From: Bosea sp. BIWAKO-01
Lineage (GTDB): Bacteria; Pseudomonadota; Alphaproteobacteria; Rhizobiales; Beijerinckiaceae
Length of the DNA stretch: 64,000 bases
NCBI RefSeq assembly: GCF_001748145.1
Contig: NZ_BCQA01000001.1
Coordinates: 1,733,501-1,797,500, forward strand
Reading direction: 5' to 3'
Every line of letters starts with the position of its first letter. The stretch's first letter is position 1. Shown here in pieces: positions 26,644 to 35,708 of this stretch. The notes beneath the pieces are model-generated. The model had not been told where the DNA came from and did not search any database. It saw nothing but the letters and a program-made list of their open reading frames with translations. A program made the translations under genes and the position numbers.

Positions 26644-27470
26644 GGCGCGGCCTCCTTCGACATGCCGCGTTTCAGGTAAAGGATCGCGGCCCCCGCACTG
26701 ATGAGATAGGTGATGACGCCCAGCGCATTGGCGGTGGCGTAGTCGCCATAGGCGTTGATGCGAAAAGCCATGTCGACGGTCAGCATGGTCGGCTGTGAAC
26801 CGGACACCATCATCGGCACGGACAGCACCGAGAGCATCGTCACGAAGGACAGGACCAGCGCGACGAGGAGGGTCGGCATCACCTGCGGCAGCGCCAGCTC
26901 CACCAGCACCCGAAGGCGCGAAGCGCCGAGATTGCGGCCGGCTTCGAGCGTCGCCCGATCGATCGACGCCAATGCGCCGGCCAGCAGCAGGGCCACGAAC
27001 GGCGTCTGCTTCCACACGAAGGTCGCGATGATGCCGCGCCAGTCGAGAAAGCTCGTCGCGCTCAGCGGGTCCATCAGGCCAAGCGAGACGAAGGTGTTGT
27101 TCATCAACCCGTTCTTGGCGAGGAAGGTCCGCATGCACTGCGCAGCGACGATGAAGGGGATGAAGAGCGGCCAGCGATAGAGCGCCTTCAGTGTGCCCAC
27201 GACCCATCTGTTTTCGCCGAGAGTCAGCGTTCCCGCGATGGCGATCGCCGCCAGCGCGGTCAGCAGGCAGGAGGTCAGCACGATGATCACCGTGAAGACG
27301 ATATCGCCGGAGTAGAGCTCGAAGGCCTTGGCGAACCATTCCAGCGTCAGGGAGCCGTCCGGCCGCGTGAAGGCCGAAATCAGCGAGAAACCGAGCGGGT
27401 ACAGGAACAGAGCCGCGACGAGGAGCAGGCCCGGCGTGATCAGGATCAGCGCCAGCTGGCGTTGGGACAT
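26640..27470 (-). CDS. ABC transporter permease (first of two), spermidine/iron type
   Basis: This 276-residue protein has six helices (LALILITPGLLLVAALFLYPL first) and an EAA loop GRNLGASRLRVLVELALPQVMPTL. It forms the inner-membrane channel with the next permease. It lies 68 bases after the binding-protein gene, and that gap contains a strong hairpin (27499-27520) likely to reduce permease expression relative to the binding protein. Confidence 0.9.
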   Translation of the reverse strand: MSQRQLALILITPGLLLVAALFLYPLGFSLISAFTRPDGSLTLEWFAKAFELYSGDIVFTVIIVLTSCLLTALAAIAIAGTLTLGENRWVVGTLKALYRWPLFIPFIVAAQCMRTFLAKNGLMNNTFVSLGLMDPLSATSFLDWRGIIATFVWKQTPFVALLLAGALASIDRATLEAGRNLGASRLRVLVELALPQVMPTLLVALVLSFVTMLSVLSVPMMVSGSQPTMLTVDMAFRINAYGDYATANALGVITYLISAGAAILYLKRGMSKEAAP

Positions 27471-27498
27471 GGGCAGGTGCGCCGACCGAGAGGAAAGG

Positions 27499-27520
27499 TG
27501 GCCCGACTTGCGTCGGGCCA
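27499..27520 (-). terminator. Intra-operon hairpin between binding protein and permease genes
   Basis: TGGCCCGAC (27499-27507) pairs with GTCGGGCCA (27512-27520) around a TTGC loop, a perfect 9-bp stem. Such hairpins after binding-protein genes commonly protect upstream mRNA or cause partial termination. No T-tract follows, so read-through into the permeases is expected. Confidence 0.6.
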
Positions 27521-27538
27521 GGAGATGGCTTGAACGCC

Positions 27539-28669
27539 TCAGTTCGCGACCTTCTTCTCGTAACCTTCGAGAATGTCGTTGAAATAGGGCGCGATCGGGA
27601 ACGCCTTGGCGTTCTTGGACAGGTCGGTCGGGGTGATGTCGGTGAACAGCTTGTTCCAGGCCGCCTGATCGAGCTTGCCTTCAAGGTTCTTGGCGTCGAT
27701 GCCCGGATACCAGTTGAACTTCTTCACGATGCCGTCCGCCTGCACCTGCGGGCTGGTGGCGAGCGCGATGAACTCCTCGGCGAGCTTCCGGTGCGCGGTC
27801 TTCTCCGGCACGGCGTAGTACATCGGCTGGCCCGGCATGCCGGGGGCCGCGAGCTTCAGCTTCATGTTCGGCGGCAGCTTGCCGTCCGCCTGCCAGGAAT
27901 AGAACATGTCGACCCAGACCGGCCCGATGGCGATCTCGCCGCGGTTCAGCATGTCGAGCGTGCCGGCATTGCCGGGCGTGATCACGACGCTCTTGTTGAA
28001 GTCCTTCAGGTCGGCAAGCGCGCCATCCCAGGTCGCCTTCACTGCAGGATCATACGGTCCCTTGATCAGCTTGTCGGCGTCGCCGCCGAAAGCGTAGACC
28101 CAGCCCGCCACGAAGGCGACGCCGGACATGCCGCCCTTGATGCCGTTATAGCCGAACTGCTTGGGGTTCTTCTTGGCCCAGTCCTTCAGCTCGGCATAGG
28201 TCGCAGGAGGCGATTTCAGCATGTCGGCATTGTAGGCAAGCGCGGTCTGCGACTGGAACATCGGGATCACGAAGCCGGAAACGTCGGCGCCGAGCGAGTT
28301 CTTCGCGGTCTCGCTGGAGACGAGCTTCGCAGTGTCGACCTTGTCGGTATACTTGGCGAGGAGACCTTCCTTCACCATCGTGCCGGCCGCTTTCTGGTGG
28401 ATGACGACAACATCGAAATCCGAAGCAGCAGCGCTCTTCTGGGCGTCGAGCTTCTCGAAGATCTTCTGCGATCCGGAATCGCCGGCGCCGGTTCCGACGG
28501 AGACGACCTTCACGCCGGGATGCGACTTCTCGAACATCGGCCCGAGATAGTCCTTCACGTAGTCGACCATGTTCTGGTCGCCGGCGGTGGCGACGTTCAG
28601 GGTCTGAGCGGACAGCGGCGTCGCCACCATCAGCGCTGCAATCGAGCAGGCAACTGTAAGAATGCGCAT
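27539..28669 (-). CDS. ABC transporter periplasmic substrate-binding protein (group 1)
   Basis: This 376-residue protein has a Sec signal peptide ending in ATPLSA-Q (about residue 21). The mature part has the type-2 periplasmic fold with LNVATAGDQNMVDYVKDYL, FDVVVIHQKAAGTMV and a hinge region near ATWDGALADLKDF, and resembles YnjB/iron-thiamine-putrescine family binding proteins. The ligand is not identifiable by eye. It is the second gene of a four-gene operon (ATPase, binding protein, two permeases). Confidence 0.9.
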   Translation of the reverse strand: MRILTVACSIAALMVATPLSAQTLNVATAGDQNMVDYVKDYLGPMFEKSHPGVKVVSVGTGAGDSGSQKIFEKLDAQKSAAASDFDVVVIHQKAAGTMVKEGLLAKYTDKVDTAKLVSSETAKNSLGADVSGFVIPMFQSQTALAYNADMLKSPPATYAELKDWAKKNPKQFGYNGIKGGMSGVAFVAGWVYAFGGDADKLIKGPYDPAVKATWDGALADLKDFNKSVVITPGNAGTLDMLNRGEIAIGPVWVDMFYSWQADGKLPPNMKLKLAAPGMPGQPMYYAVPEKTAHRKLAEEFIALATSPQVQADGIVKKFNWYPGIDAKNLEGKLDQAAWNKLFTDITPTDLSKNAKAFPIAPYFNDILEGYEKKVAN

Positions 28670-28683
28670 GAGCTGACTCCCTG

Positions 28684-29796
28684 TCAGGCGGCGATCCCGG
28701 CCTCGGATGCCGGGAAGATGTGGAGGCGCTGCAGCGGAATGCGCAGGCCGACTTTCGTTCCGAGTTCGTGACGGGCAGCGTCGTCGACCGTGATCTGGCG
28801 GCCGGCGGCTTCGACCCGGTAGCGGTAGACTCCGCCGGGATAGGCACGAGCGGCGATGCGTCCTGGCACCAGCAGGTCGTCGGAGGCTGGGGCGTCGGCC
28901 GCATCGAGGCGCGCGACATCATCCCGGAAATAGGCGACGGCATCTCCAGCAGGCAAAGTATCGAATGCCTCGGCCGCGATCTGGGCCGTGGCATCACCCG
29001 CCCTAAGCGAGGCGCCGCTCTCGGAGCGCTCGACATGCAGAGGAAGGACATTCTCCGCCCCCATGAAATTCGCGACGAAGGCCGTAGCCGGGCGATCATA
29101 GACCTCTTCGGGCGTGCCGACCTGCGCAATCCGCCCTGCCTGCATGATGACGAGCCGGTCGGCCATGGTCATGGCCTCCTCGCGATCATGCGTGACATGG
29201 ACGGCGGTCAGGCCAAGACGCTGCTGGATCGCGCGGATCTCGTGGCGCATCGTCATGCGGATCTTGGCGTCGAGATTGGAAAGTGGCTCGTCGAGCAGCA
29301 GGATGCCCGGATCGATCGCCAGCGCCCTGCCAAGCGCCACACGCTGACGCTGCCCACCCGAGAGCGCCGTGACCTTGCGGCTTTCGTACCCCGTGAGACC
29401 GAGGAACTCGAGCATGGATGCGACCTTGGCGGCGATCTCGGACTTGGACGCACCACGCAGCTTCAGCCCATAGCCGATATTCTGCAGCACCGTCATATGC
29501 GGCCAAAGCGCATAGGACTGGAAGACCATCGCCATCCCGCGCTTCTCCGGCGGCAGTGACGCGACATCAGTGCCGCCGACGATGATCGAACCGGACTGCA
29601 CCGGCACGAATCCGCTGAGCGAGCGCAGCAACGTGGTCTTGCCGCAGCCGGACGAACCGAGAAGCGCCGTGAAGCTGCCGGGCGTGAAATCGAGGCTGAC
29701 GCCGTGCAGCACCCGCGTGCCGCCATAGGCGACATGCAGGTCACGCACGCTGATGGCCGCGCCGCTGCGCGCCCTGTCCGGCACTCCCACTTGCAA
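28684..29796 (-). CDS. ABC transporter ATP-binding protein (PotA/FbpC type)
   Basis: This 370-residue ATPase has Walker A GSSGCGKTT, Q-loop VFQSYALWPHMTV, signature LSGGQRQR, Walker B GILLLDEPLSNLD and switch VHVTHDREEA. After residue ~240 follows a TOBE-type regulatory domain (VPGRIAARAYPGGVYRYRVE). The start is probably TTG 29796, preceded by GGAGAAGG on the minus strand; GTG 29790 is possible. It is the first gene of the operon, energising the two permeases downstream. Confidence 0.92.
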   Translation of the reverse strand: MQVGVPDRARSGAAISVRDLHVAYGGTRVLHGVSLDFTPGSFTALLGSSGCGKTTLLRSLSGFVPVQSGSIIVGGTDVASLPPEKRGMAMVFQSYALWPHMTVLQNIGYGLKLRGASKSEIAAKVASMLEFLGLTGYESRKVTALSGGQRQRVALGRALAIDPGILLLDEPLSNLDAKIRMTMRHEIRAIQQRLGLTAVHVTHDREEAMTMADRLVIMQAGRIAQVGTPEEVYDRPATAFVANFMGAENVLPLHVERSESGASLRAGDATAQIAAEAFDTLPAGDAVAYFRDDVARLDAADAPASDDLLVPGRIAARAYPGGVYRYRVEAAGRQITVDDAARHELGTKVGLRIPLQRLHIFPASEAGIAA

Positions 29797-29918
29797 AACG
29801 CCTTCTCCCTTGCGCGACCTTTTTCCAGCTCAATGGAATATCTCTTCCATTTTCTGAACCGCTTGGAATAAACATAACGAACACTCGCGCCGATGTGCAA
29901 CAGGTTTATGAAGGCTTG

Positions 29919-30440
29919 ATGTCACCCCAAATCCATTCGATCTGGCTTATGCCGAGCGCCGAGGACGGCGCGTTCCTCGCCGGCCTGGTTGCGGATCTCG
30001 CCGGCCGCTTCGGCGCGCCGCTGTTCACGCCACATCTGACGGTCAAGGGAGACACGGATCTGCCCATCGCCGCGCTCGCAGGCGGGATCACGGAGGCCGC
30101 TGCCACGGTCCCGGCCTTCCGGGAAGCTGTCGCCGCGATCGAAACCAGCGACGCCTATTTCCGGTCCTTCTATGCGCGCTTTCACACCAGCCCGCCGCTG
30201 GCGCTGCTCAAGCAGCGACTGGACAGCGACATGGCTGGCAGTTTCATGCCGCATGTCTCGTTGCTCTATGGCCCCGTCGCGCCCGCCCCGAAGGTTTCTG
30301 CCGCGGCCGAATTCCAGCGCATGCTGACGGGGAGGACGATCATCTTCGACCGGCTCTGCGTGGTTCGGTCGGGCCAGGATATCCCCATCTCCGAATGGGC
30401 CGTGATCGAGACAGCGGAGCTTGGGAAGACGGGTCTCTAA
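29919..30440 (+). CDS. 2H phosphoesterase (2'-5' RNA ligase / cyclic phosphodiesterase-like)
   Basis: The protein is about 173 residues and carries the two H-x-T/S-x motifs that define the 2H superfamily: TPHLTVKG and MPHVSLLYG. The spacing of roughly 80-90 residues is right for one compact domain. The motif context (SIWLMPSAEDGAFLAGLV) resembles plant/yeast ADP-ribose 1'',2''-cyclic phosphate phosphodiesterase-like proteins. ATG 29919 with GAAGG four bases upstream is preferred over GTG 29895. It is a lone gene, divergent from the ABC operon. Confidence 0.85.
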   Translation: MSPQIHSIWLMPSAEDGAFLAGLVADLAGRFGAPLFTPHLTVKGDTDLPIAALAGGITEAAATVPAFREAVAAIETSDAYFRSFYARFHTSPPLALLKQRLDSDMAGSFMPHVSLLYGPVAPAPKVSAAAEFQRMLTGRTIIFDRLCVVRSGQDIPISEWAVIETAELGKTGL

Positions 30441-30443
30441 AGC

Positions 30444-30469
30444 GGAGCCTCGGTACGCCGATCGGCTCC
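30444..30469. terminator. Hairpin after the 2H phosphoesterase gene
   Basis: GGAGCC-TCGG at 30444-30453 pairs with CCGA and GGCTCC (30458-30461 and 30464-30469) around a TACG loop with a two-base bulge. It starts four bases after the stop codon. No T-tract is present. Confidence 0.6.
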
Positions 30470-30613
30470 CGCCGTCACATCATCGATCATCCCTCGGGGC
30501 GGCACCGCGAGCAAAAAAGTTCGGCCGGCGGATATCGTAAGCAGATCGTCGGATGGAGCGCCTCGGGCGGCGGCGTCACCTGGGATGGCCTGGAGCTTCC
30601 GCGATGAAGCGGC

Positions 30614-31984
30614 TCAATCCGAGCGGGCAAACGACATGCGAACGAGCGTCAAGCCAGCGTTCCTCGCAAAACTGAGTTCACCGTCATGGGCGCGTGCGAC
30701 TTCTGCGGCGATCGATAGGCCGAGCCCGGACCCCCTGGAGTGTCCGCCCTTCTCGAAGGGTTTGGTCAGTGTTTCCGCCAGCTCGACCGGGAAGCCGTCG
30801 CCATCGTCGCCAACCTCGATCCAGGCGCTCCTCGTGTCCGCCGAGACCGTCAGGGACAGCCTCGTACGCGCGCCATGGACGAGTGCGTTGTCGATGAGGT
30901 TGGCAAGCGCCTCGCGCAGGCTCACCGCGTCGCCGTCGATGACCGGAGCCGAGGGCGCCGGCGTGAAGGAAATGTCGACCTCGCGCGGCAGCGAAAGTGG
31001 AACGGCCTTGGCGAGAACCGCTTTTGCCAGTTCGTTAAGATCGACCGGCGCGGCGCGTGCCGCGTCGGCGCGGTGGATGACCATCGCATGGTCGAGCAAC
31101 TGACTGGTGAGACGCGCCAACTCGGTGGTGCGCTCGCGAACGCGGGCGATATGTTCCGCGCGGCGCTTCAAGGGGCTCGCGCTCGACAGGATCTCGACCT
31201 GTGCGTCGAGTGCGGCGAGCGGCGTGCGAATCTGATGGGCTGCATCGGCGATGAAGCGTTGCATCACGGCCATGCGATCGGAAAGTCGGCGCATGAAATC
31301 GTCGATGGCATGGACGAGGTTGCGGATCTCGATCGGCGGCTCTGTCTGGATCGGGCGCAGATCGTCTGGGCGGCGGCGTGCGATCTCCAGTTCGATCCGA
31401 GTCAACGGCTTCAGGGCGAGGCGCACCGCGAAGCCCGTCGCCAGCAAAGCGAGCACGCTCATCGCGGCAATGACACCAAGCGCCTTGAGAGTGAGATCGC
31501 GCGCAAGCGCGGCTCGGGCATCGATCGTCTGCGCCACCACGATGGTCGCCCAGCCACCGAGCCTCGCATCATCGATTTGGCGGGCGACCGTCGCGATGCG
31601 CACGGGCTGCCCCTGAAAGGAGCCATCCTCGAGCACGACACCACTGCGCGCGGCCGCCGGCTCGGCTCCTGAGGCAAGATCCTCATAGCCGGCAACCACC
31701 ACTCCGCGCGGATCGACCACCTTGTAGAAAACCAGATCATAGGCGGAGAGTGTCGCAATCGCGGCAACAGGCGGATCAAGCGCGACGACGCCACCCTGGA
31801 CATAGACATTTTCCGCGATCTGGATCGTGCCGCCGCTGAGCAGCCGATCATAGGCCTGCTCTGCCGCGATCGTCGCCGAGTGCCATGCGGCGACGCCAAG
31901 CACGACCGCGCCGAGCCCCAGCACCGCCGACAGAACGACGATGATACGGACCCGCAGCGAGAGGAGAAGGTCACGTCGCAGCAA
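30614..31984 (-). CDS. Sensor histidine kinase, TctE-like
   Basis: The protein is about 456 residues. Helix one (RIIVVLSAVLGLGAVVLGVAAW), a periplasmic 2CSK_N-type sensor region (residues ~35-160 with YVQGGVVALDPPVAAI) and helix two (VIAAMSVLALLATGFAVRLAL) come first. A HAMP-like linker, the DHp H-box DAAHQIRTPLAALDAQ and the ATPase boxes NLIDNALVHGA, GDDGDGF and GSGLGLSIAAEV follow. The start is uncertain: TTG 31984 overlaps the regulator's stop region, and ATG 32029 lies deeper in that gene. The 2CSK_N sensor is typical of kinases that control carboxylate uptake. It is co-transcribed with the response regulator upstream. Confidence 0.9.
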   Translation of the reverse strand: MLRRDLLLSLRVRIIVVLSAVLGLGAVVLGVAAWHSATIAAEQAYDRLLSGGTIQIAENVYVQGGVVALDPPVAAIATLSAYDLVFYKVVDPRGVVVAGYEDLASGAEPAAARSGVVLEDGSFQGQPVRIATVARQIDDARLGGWATIVVAQTIDARAALARDLTLKALGVIAAMSVLALLATGFAVRLALKPLTRIELEIARRRPDDLRPIQTEPPIEIRNLVHAIDDFMRRLSDRMAVMQRFIADAAHQIRTPLAALDAQVEILSSASPLKRRAEHIARVRERTTELARLTSQLLDHAMVIHRADAARAAPVDLNELAKAVLAKAVPLSLPREVDISFTPAPSAPVIDGDAVSLREALANLIDNALVHGARTRLSLTVSADTRSAWIEVGDDGDGFPVELAETLTKPFEKGGHSRGSGLGLSIAAEVARAHDGELSFARNAGLTLVRMSFARSD

Positions 31985-32636
31985 GCTGATAGCCCAGACC
32001 GCGCAAGGTTCTGATCTCGATGGGGGCATCCGCGAGCTTGCGCCGCAGGCGTGCCACGAATTGCTCGACGGCGTTCGGACTCGGTTCCTGATCGAAGTTG
32101 AAGAGTTGCTCGACCAGTTCCTCCTTCGGCACGATCCTGTCCGGCCGCGCCGCCAGGATCTCGAGAACCGTCAGTTCGCGGCGCGTCAGGTTGAGCGGCC
32201 GGTCGCCGATGCTCGCGACCCGGCCCGCGCGATCGATGGTGAGAGGACCGACACGCAGCATATTGTCGGAAAGTCCTGCGCTGCGTCGCAGCAAGGCGCG
32301 GGAGCGCGCCTCGAGTTCGCGGAAGTCGAAGGGCTTGGTCAGGTAGTCATCTGCGCCGAGATCAAGCGCGCTGACCCGTTCGTCGACGGCCGAACGCGCG
32401 GTGATGACCAGCACCGGTGTCTTCTGACGCCGCGCACGCAGATTCCTGAGCAACGCGAGCCCGTCCTCGCCCGGCAAGGTCAGGTCGAGAATCACGAGAT
32501 CATAGGCCTGCACCTGGAGCAGCTCGGCAGCGGTACGCCCATTGGCTTCCCAGTCGACGGCGTGACCGATCTTTTCGAACCGCATCACGATGGCCTCGGC
32601 AATATCGGCGGTGTCTTCGACGACAAGAACGCGCAC
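31971..32636 (-). CDS. Response regulator, OmpR/PhoB family, TctD-like
   Basis: This 221-residue protein starts at GTG 32636 (VRVLVVEDTADIAEA). The receiver domain has the acidic pair ED, the phosphoryl-accepting Asp in DLVILDLTLPGEDG and the Lys in YLTKPFDF. The winged-helix DNA-binding domain occupies ~125-220 with LTRRELTVLEILAARPDRIV and TLRGLGYQL. The open frame extends 65 codons further upstream, but that part reads as non-coding. It is divergent from the SsuB-like importer genes with a 103-base gap, so it may control them. Confidence 0.92.
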   Translation of the reverse strand: MRVLVVEDTADIAEAIVMRFEKIGHAVDWEANGRTAAELLQVQAYDLVILDLTLPGEDGLALLRNLRARRQKTPVLVITARSAVDERVSALDLGADDYLTKPFDFRELEARSRALLRRSAGLSDNMLRVGPLTIDRAGRVASIGDRPLNLTRRELTVLEILAARPDRIVPKEELVEQLFNFDQEPSPNAVEQFVARLRRKLADAPIEIRTLRGLGYQLAAT

Positions 32637-32739
32637 GGCCGGAACATCCTTCGTCGGAGTCAGGTCAGAGTCAGTTTCGAACGCTACTAACACGGCAAGC
32701 GCCACAAGTGCGCAGGGAAACGAAAGCAAGGGAGGGCCG
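32637..32739. promoter_or_regulatory. Divergent promoter region: two-component system / importer operon
   Basis: This 103-base gap separates the response regulator (minus strand) from the importer ATPase (plus strand). It contains the strong ribosome site GGGAGGG ahead of ATG 32740. TCAGGTCAGAGTCAG holds direct GTCAG repeats, possible half-sites for the regulator. No promoter boxes can be assigned with confidence. Confidence 0.45.
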
Positions 32740-33519
32740 ATGCACGCCCCATTTGATATCAGCGCCGCCACGCCACTTCTCTCCGTCGAAGGCGTCACGC
32801 TGCAGTACAAGACCCCTGACGTCGTCGTCACCGCGACGCGGCGCGTCTCCTTCGATGTCTACCCGTCCGATCGCTTCGTCCTGCTCGGACCGTCCGGCTG
32901 CGGCAAGTCGACCCTGCTGAAGGCGATCGGCGGCTATCTGAAGCCGGTCGAGGGCCGCATCAGCCTCAAGGGGCGCGAGGTCACCGAACCCGGTCCGGAC
33001 CGGATGATGGTGTTCCAGGAATTCGATCAGCTTCTGCCCTGGAAGACCGTTCTGGAGAATGTCGTGTTCGCGCTGACCGCGAGCGGACGGGCGTCCGCGG
33101 CGGAGGCCGAAGAGCGTGCGAAATCCTATATAGACAAGGTCGGGCTGACGAAGTTCATCGACAGCTATCCGCACATGCTCTCGGGCGGCATGAAGCAGCG
33201 CGTCGCGATTGCGCGCGGCATGGCCATGGAGCCGGATGTGCTGCTGATGGACGAGCCCTTCGCCGCCCTGGACGCGCTGACCCGCCGCAAGATGCAGGAC
33301 GAGCTGCTGCGGCTGTGGGACGACACCCGCTTCACCGTGCTCTTCGTGACGCATTCGATCGAGGAGGCGATCCGCGTTGGCACCCGCATCCTGCTGTTGT
33401 CGCCCCATCCGGGCGAGGTCAAGGCCGAGCTCAACAGCGTGCCGCCGGAGGAGATGGGCACCGGCACGCAGGCCGCGCTGGAGACCCGCATCAACGACAT
33501 GCTCTTCGCAGCGCATTGA
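32740..33519 (+). CDS. ABC transporter ATP-binding protein (SsuB/TauB/NrtD type)
   Basis: This 259-residue ATPase has Walker A GPSGCGKST, Q-loop VFQEFDQLLPWKTVLENV, signature LSGGMKQR, Walker B VLLMDEPFAALD and H-switch FVTHSIEEA. The Q-loop LLPWKTV is characteristic of the nitrate/taurine/sulfonate group. ATG 32740 follows GGGAGGG. The gene begins a three-gene importer operon with permease and binding protein after it. Confidence 0.93.
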   Translation: MHAPFDISAATPLLSVEGVTLQYKTPDVVVTATRRVSFDVYPSDRFVLLGPSGCGKSTLLKAIGGYLKPVEGRISLKGREVTEPGPDRMMVFQEFDQLLPWKTVLENVVFALTASGRASAAEAEERAKSYIDKVGLTKFIDSYPHMLSGGMKQRVAIARGMAMEPDVLLMDEPFAALDALTRRKMQDELLRLWDDTRFTVLFVTHSIEEAIRVGTRILLLSPHPGEVKAELNSVPPEEMGTGTQAALETRINDMLFAAH

Positions 33520-33533
33520 GAGGAACGACCGAC

Positions 33534-34400
33534 ATGACCGATCTTCTCACCTTCCGCCCCGAGATCATTCGCGAAGTCCATTCGAGCGATGCCCCGGTCA
33601 TCGCCAAGACGCTCGGCCTCGTCGAGCGCGTCTATCGGCTCGGGTTCGTGCGCAAGGCGCTGATCCTCGCCGTGCTCGCCATTGCCTGGGAGGCCTATGG
33701 CCGCTGGCTCGGCAATCCGTTGCTGTTTCCGACCTTTGGCCAAACGGTCGAGGCCTTTATCGACAACATCGCAAGCGGCGTCATCCCGCAGCGCATGCTG
33801 GTTTCGCTACAGACCCTGGTCATCGGCTACGGCATCGGCATCGCGCTGGCCGCCTTGCTGACGACAGTGGCGATCGGCTCGCGCATCGGGGCCGACCTGC
33901 TTGAGACATTGACTTCGATGTTCAATCCCCTGCCGGCAATCGCACTCTTGCCATTGGCATTGATCTGGTTCGGGCTCGGCTCGGGCAGCATCATCTTCGT
34001 GCTCGTGCATTCCGTGCTCTGGGCGATCGCGCTGAACACACATGCAGGCTTCCGCTCGGTGTCCAACACGTTGCGCATGGTCGGCCAGAACTACGGCCTG
34101 CGCGGACTGAAGCTCGTTCGCCTCATCCTCATCCCCGCGGCCTTCCCGGCGATCCTGACCGGCCTCAAGGTCGGCTGGGCCTTTGCCTGGCGCACGCTGA
34201 TCGCGGCAGAGCTCGTCTTCGGGGTGTCGTCGGGCTCGGGCGGCCTCGGCTGGTTCATCTATGAGAACCGCAACCAGCTCGAAACGGCGAATGTCTTCGC
34301 CGGGCTCTTCACGGTGATCCTGATCGGCCTCTTCGTCGAGAACATCATCTTCGCGACGATCGAGCGCAAGACGATCCGGCGCTGGGGCATGCAGCACTGA
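33534..34400 (+). CDS. ABC transporter permease (SsuC/TauC type)
   Basis: This 288-residue protein has six helices (ALILAVLAIAWEAYGRWLG first) and the BPD permease loop LRMVGQNYGLRGLKLVRLILIPAAFPAIL toward the C-terminal third, which couples to the ATPase. The TauC-type VGWAFAWRTLIAAELVFG segment follows. ATG 33534 lies 15 bases after the ATPase stop with GAGAGGA upstream. It forms a homodimeric channel in this family. Confidence 0.92.
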   Translation: MTDLLTFRPEIIREVHSSDAPVIAKTLGLVERVYRLGFVRKALILAVLAIAWEAYGRWLGNPLLFPTFGQTVEAFIDNIASGVIPQRMLVSLQTLVIGYGIGIALAALLTTVAIGSRIGADLLETLTSMFNPLPAIALLPLALIWFGLGSGSIIFVLVHSVLWAIALNTHAGFRSVSNTLRMVGQNYGLRGLKLVRLILIPAAFPAILTGLKVGWAFAWRTLIAAELVFGVSSGSGGLGWFIYENRNQLETANVFAGLFTVILIGLFVENIIFATIERKTIRRWGMQH

Positions 34401-34450
34401 CGACCGCTTTCAAGAGACCGAACGGCCACCACTCAGAGGGAGAACATCCA

Positions 34451-35467
34451 ATGGCATTGAAGACTGTCCTGCGCGCCGCCTTCACGGTTGCCGCGCTCAG
34501 CCTCCCGCTCGCCGGCCCGGCCCGCGCCGAGGTCAGCGAAGTCCGGATCTCGAAGGGCTTTGGCATCCTCTATCTGCCGCTGATCGTGATGCAGGACCAG
34601 CAGCTCCTCGAGAAGCGCGCCAAGGCCGCTGGCCTCGGCGACGTCAAGGTCAACTGGCTGATGCTCGACGGCGGCAATGTCATCAACGACGCGATGATGG
34701 CGGGCACGCTCGACTTTGCCGGCACCGGCGCGCCGGGCTTCGTCACGCTCTGGGCCAAGGCCAAGGGCATTCCCAATGTCGAGGTGGTCGGCGTCTCCGG
34801 CATGAGCTCGACCGCGCTCTGGATGATGGCCAACAAGCCTGAGCTCAAGACACTCAAGGATTTCACGCCAAGCGACAAGATCGCGTTGCCCGGCATCAAG
34901 ACATCGCTTGCCGCCGTCGTGCTGCAGATGATCGCGGCCAAGGAATTCGGCGCCGAGAATTATGCCAAGATGGACCCGCTGACGGTCAGCCTGCCGCATC
35001 CGGAGGCGCTGGGGGCGCTGATCGGCGGCAAGACCGAGATCAAGGCGCATTTCACCTCACCGCCCTTCCAGTACATCGAGGCCAAGGCGCCTGGCGTCCA
35101 CCGTGTGCTCAACTCGGTCGACTATCTCGGCAACATCACACTCGACGTCACCTTCGCCCCGAAGAGGTTCGTCGACGCCAATCCGAAGATGACGCAGGCC
35201 TTTATCGACGCGATGGACGATGCCACGGCGCTGATCGCCAAGGACAAGAAACTGGCCGCCGAGATCTTCGTCAGGAGTTCCAAGGTCAAGGTCGAGGTCG
35301 CCGAAGTCCAACAGATGATCGAGGATCCCGACGCGCGCTTCTCGGCGACACCGACCGGCGTCCTGCAGTTCGCCGAGTTCATGCACAAGGCGGGTTCGAT
35401 CAAGGTCAAGCCCGCCAAGTGGAGCGACATGTTCGTCCCACAGCTGACGGCCCGCTCGGGCAGCTAG
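34451..35467 (+). CDS. ABC transporter substrate-binding protein (NMT1/SsuA-like)
   Basis: This 338-residue protein has a Sec signal peptide (ALSLPLAGPARA, cleavage near residue 26) and an NMT1/SsuA-like fold: ISKGFGILYLPLIVMQ at the N-terminus, DGGNVINDAMMAGTLDFAGTG and KIALPGIKTSLAAVVLQM. GAGGGAG precedes the ATG. Ligands for this group include sulfonates, nitrate, aromatic acids and pyrimidine precursors; none can be chosen here. It ends the operon, followed by a strong terminator. Confidence 0.9.
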   Translation: MALKTVLRAAFTVAALSLPLAGPARAEVSEVRISKGFGILYLPLIVMQDQQLLEKRAKAAGLGDVKVNWLMLDGGNVINDAMMAGTLDFAGTGAPGFVTLWAKAKGIPNVEVVGVSGMSSTALWMMANKPELKTLKDFTPSDKIALPGIKTSLAAVVLQMIAAKEFGAENYAKMDPLTVSLPHPEALGALIGGKTEIKAHFTSPPFQYIEAKAPGVHRVLNSVDYLGNITLDVTFAPKRFVDANPKMTQAFIDAMDDATALIAKDKKLAAEIFVRSSKVKVEVAEVQQMIEDPDARFSATPTGVLQFAEFMHKAGSIKVKPAKWSDMFVPQLTARSGS

Positions 35468-35477
35468 CCCCCGCAAT

Positions 35478-35514
35478 GGCTCATCGCCGGCCGCATGATG
35501 CCCGGCGATGAGCC
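35478..35514. terminator. Strong 13-bp hairpin terminator after the importer operon
   Basis: GGCTCATCGCCGG (35478-35490) is perfectly complementary to CCGGCGATGAGCC (35502-35514) with an 11-base loop. It begins eleven bases after the binding-protein stop. No T-run follows. Confidence 0.75.
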
Positions 35515-35708
35515 TCGATATCGCCGCCGGGGGCTGAAAGATGCCGCCACAGACGGCGGAAAGCTGCCCCCAGGCAGCGGCATCGGTTTCGCGCCGCGAC
35601 TGAAACCGTGAGCGGAGCTCCCGCAATCTCCGCCGCCCGCGCGACGATGACAGCGGTTGTCACACGCCCGGCGACCTGATCACCTTGAAGTCGCGGAACG
35701 CGCCAGCC

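Noticed and set aside
32637..32831. N-terminal extension of the response regulator
   Set aside because: The extra 65 codons overlap the divergent importer gene and do not fit a receiver domain; GTG 32636 is at the domain start.
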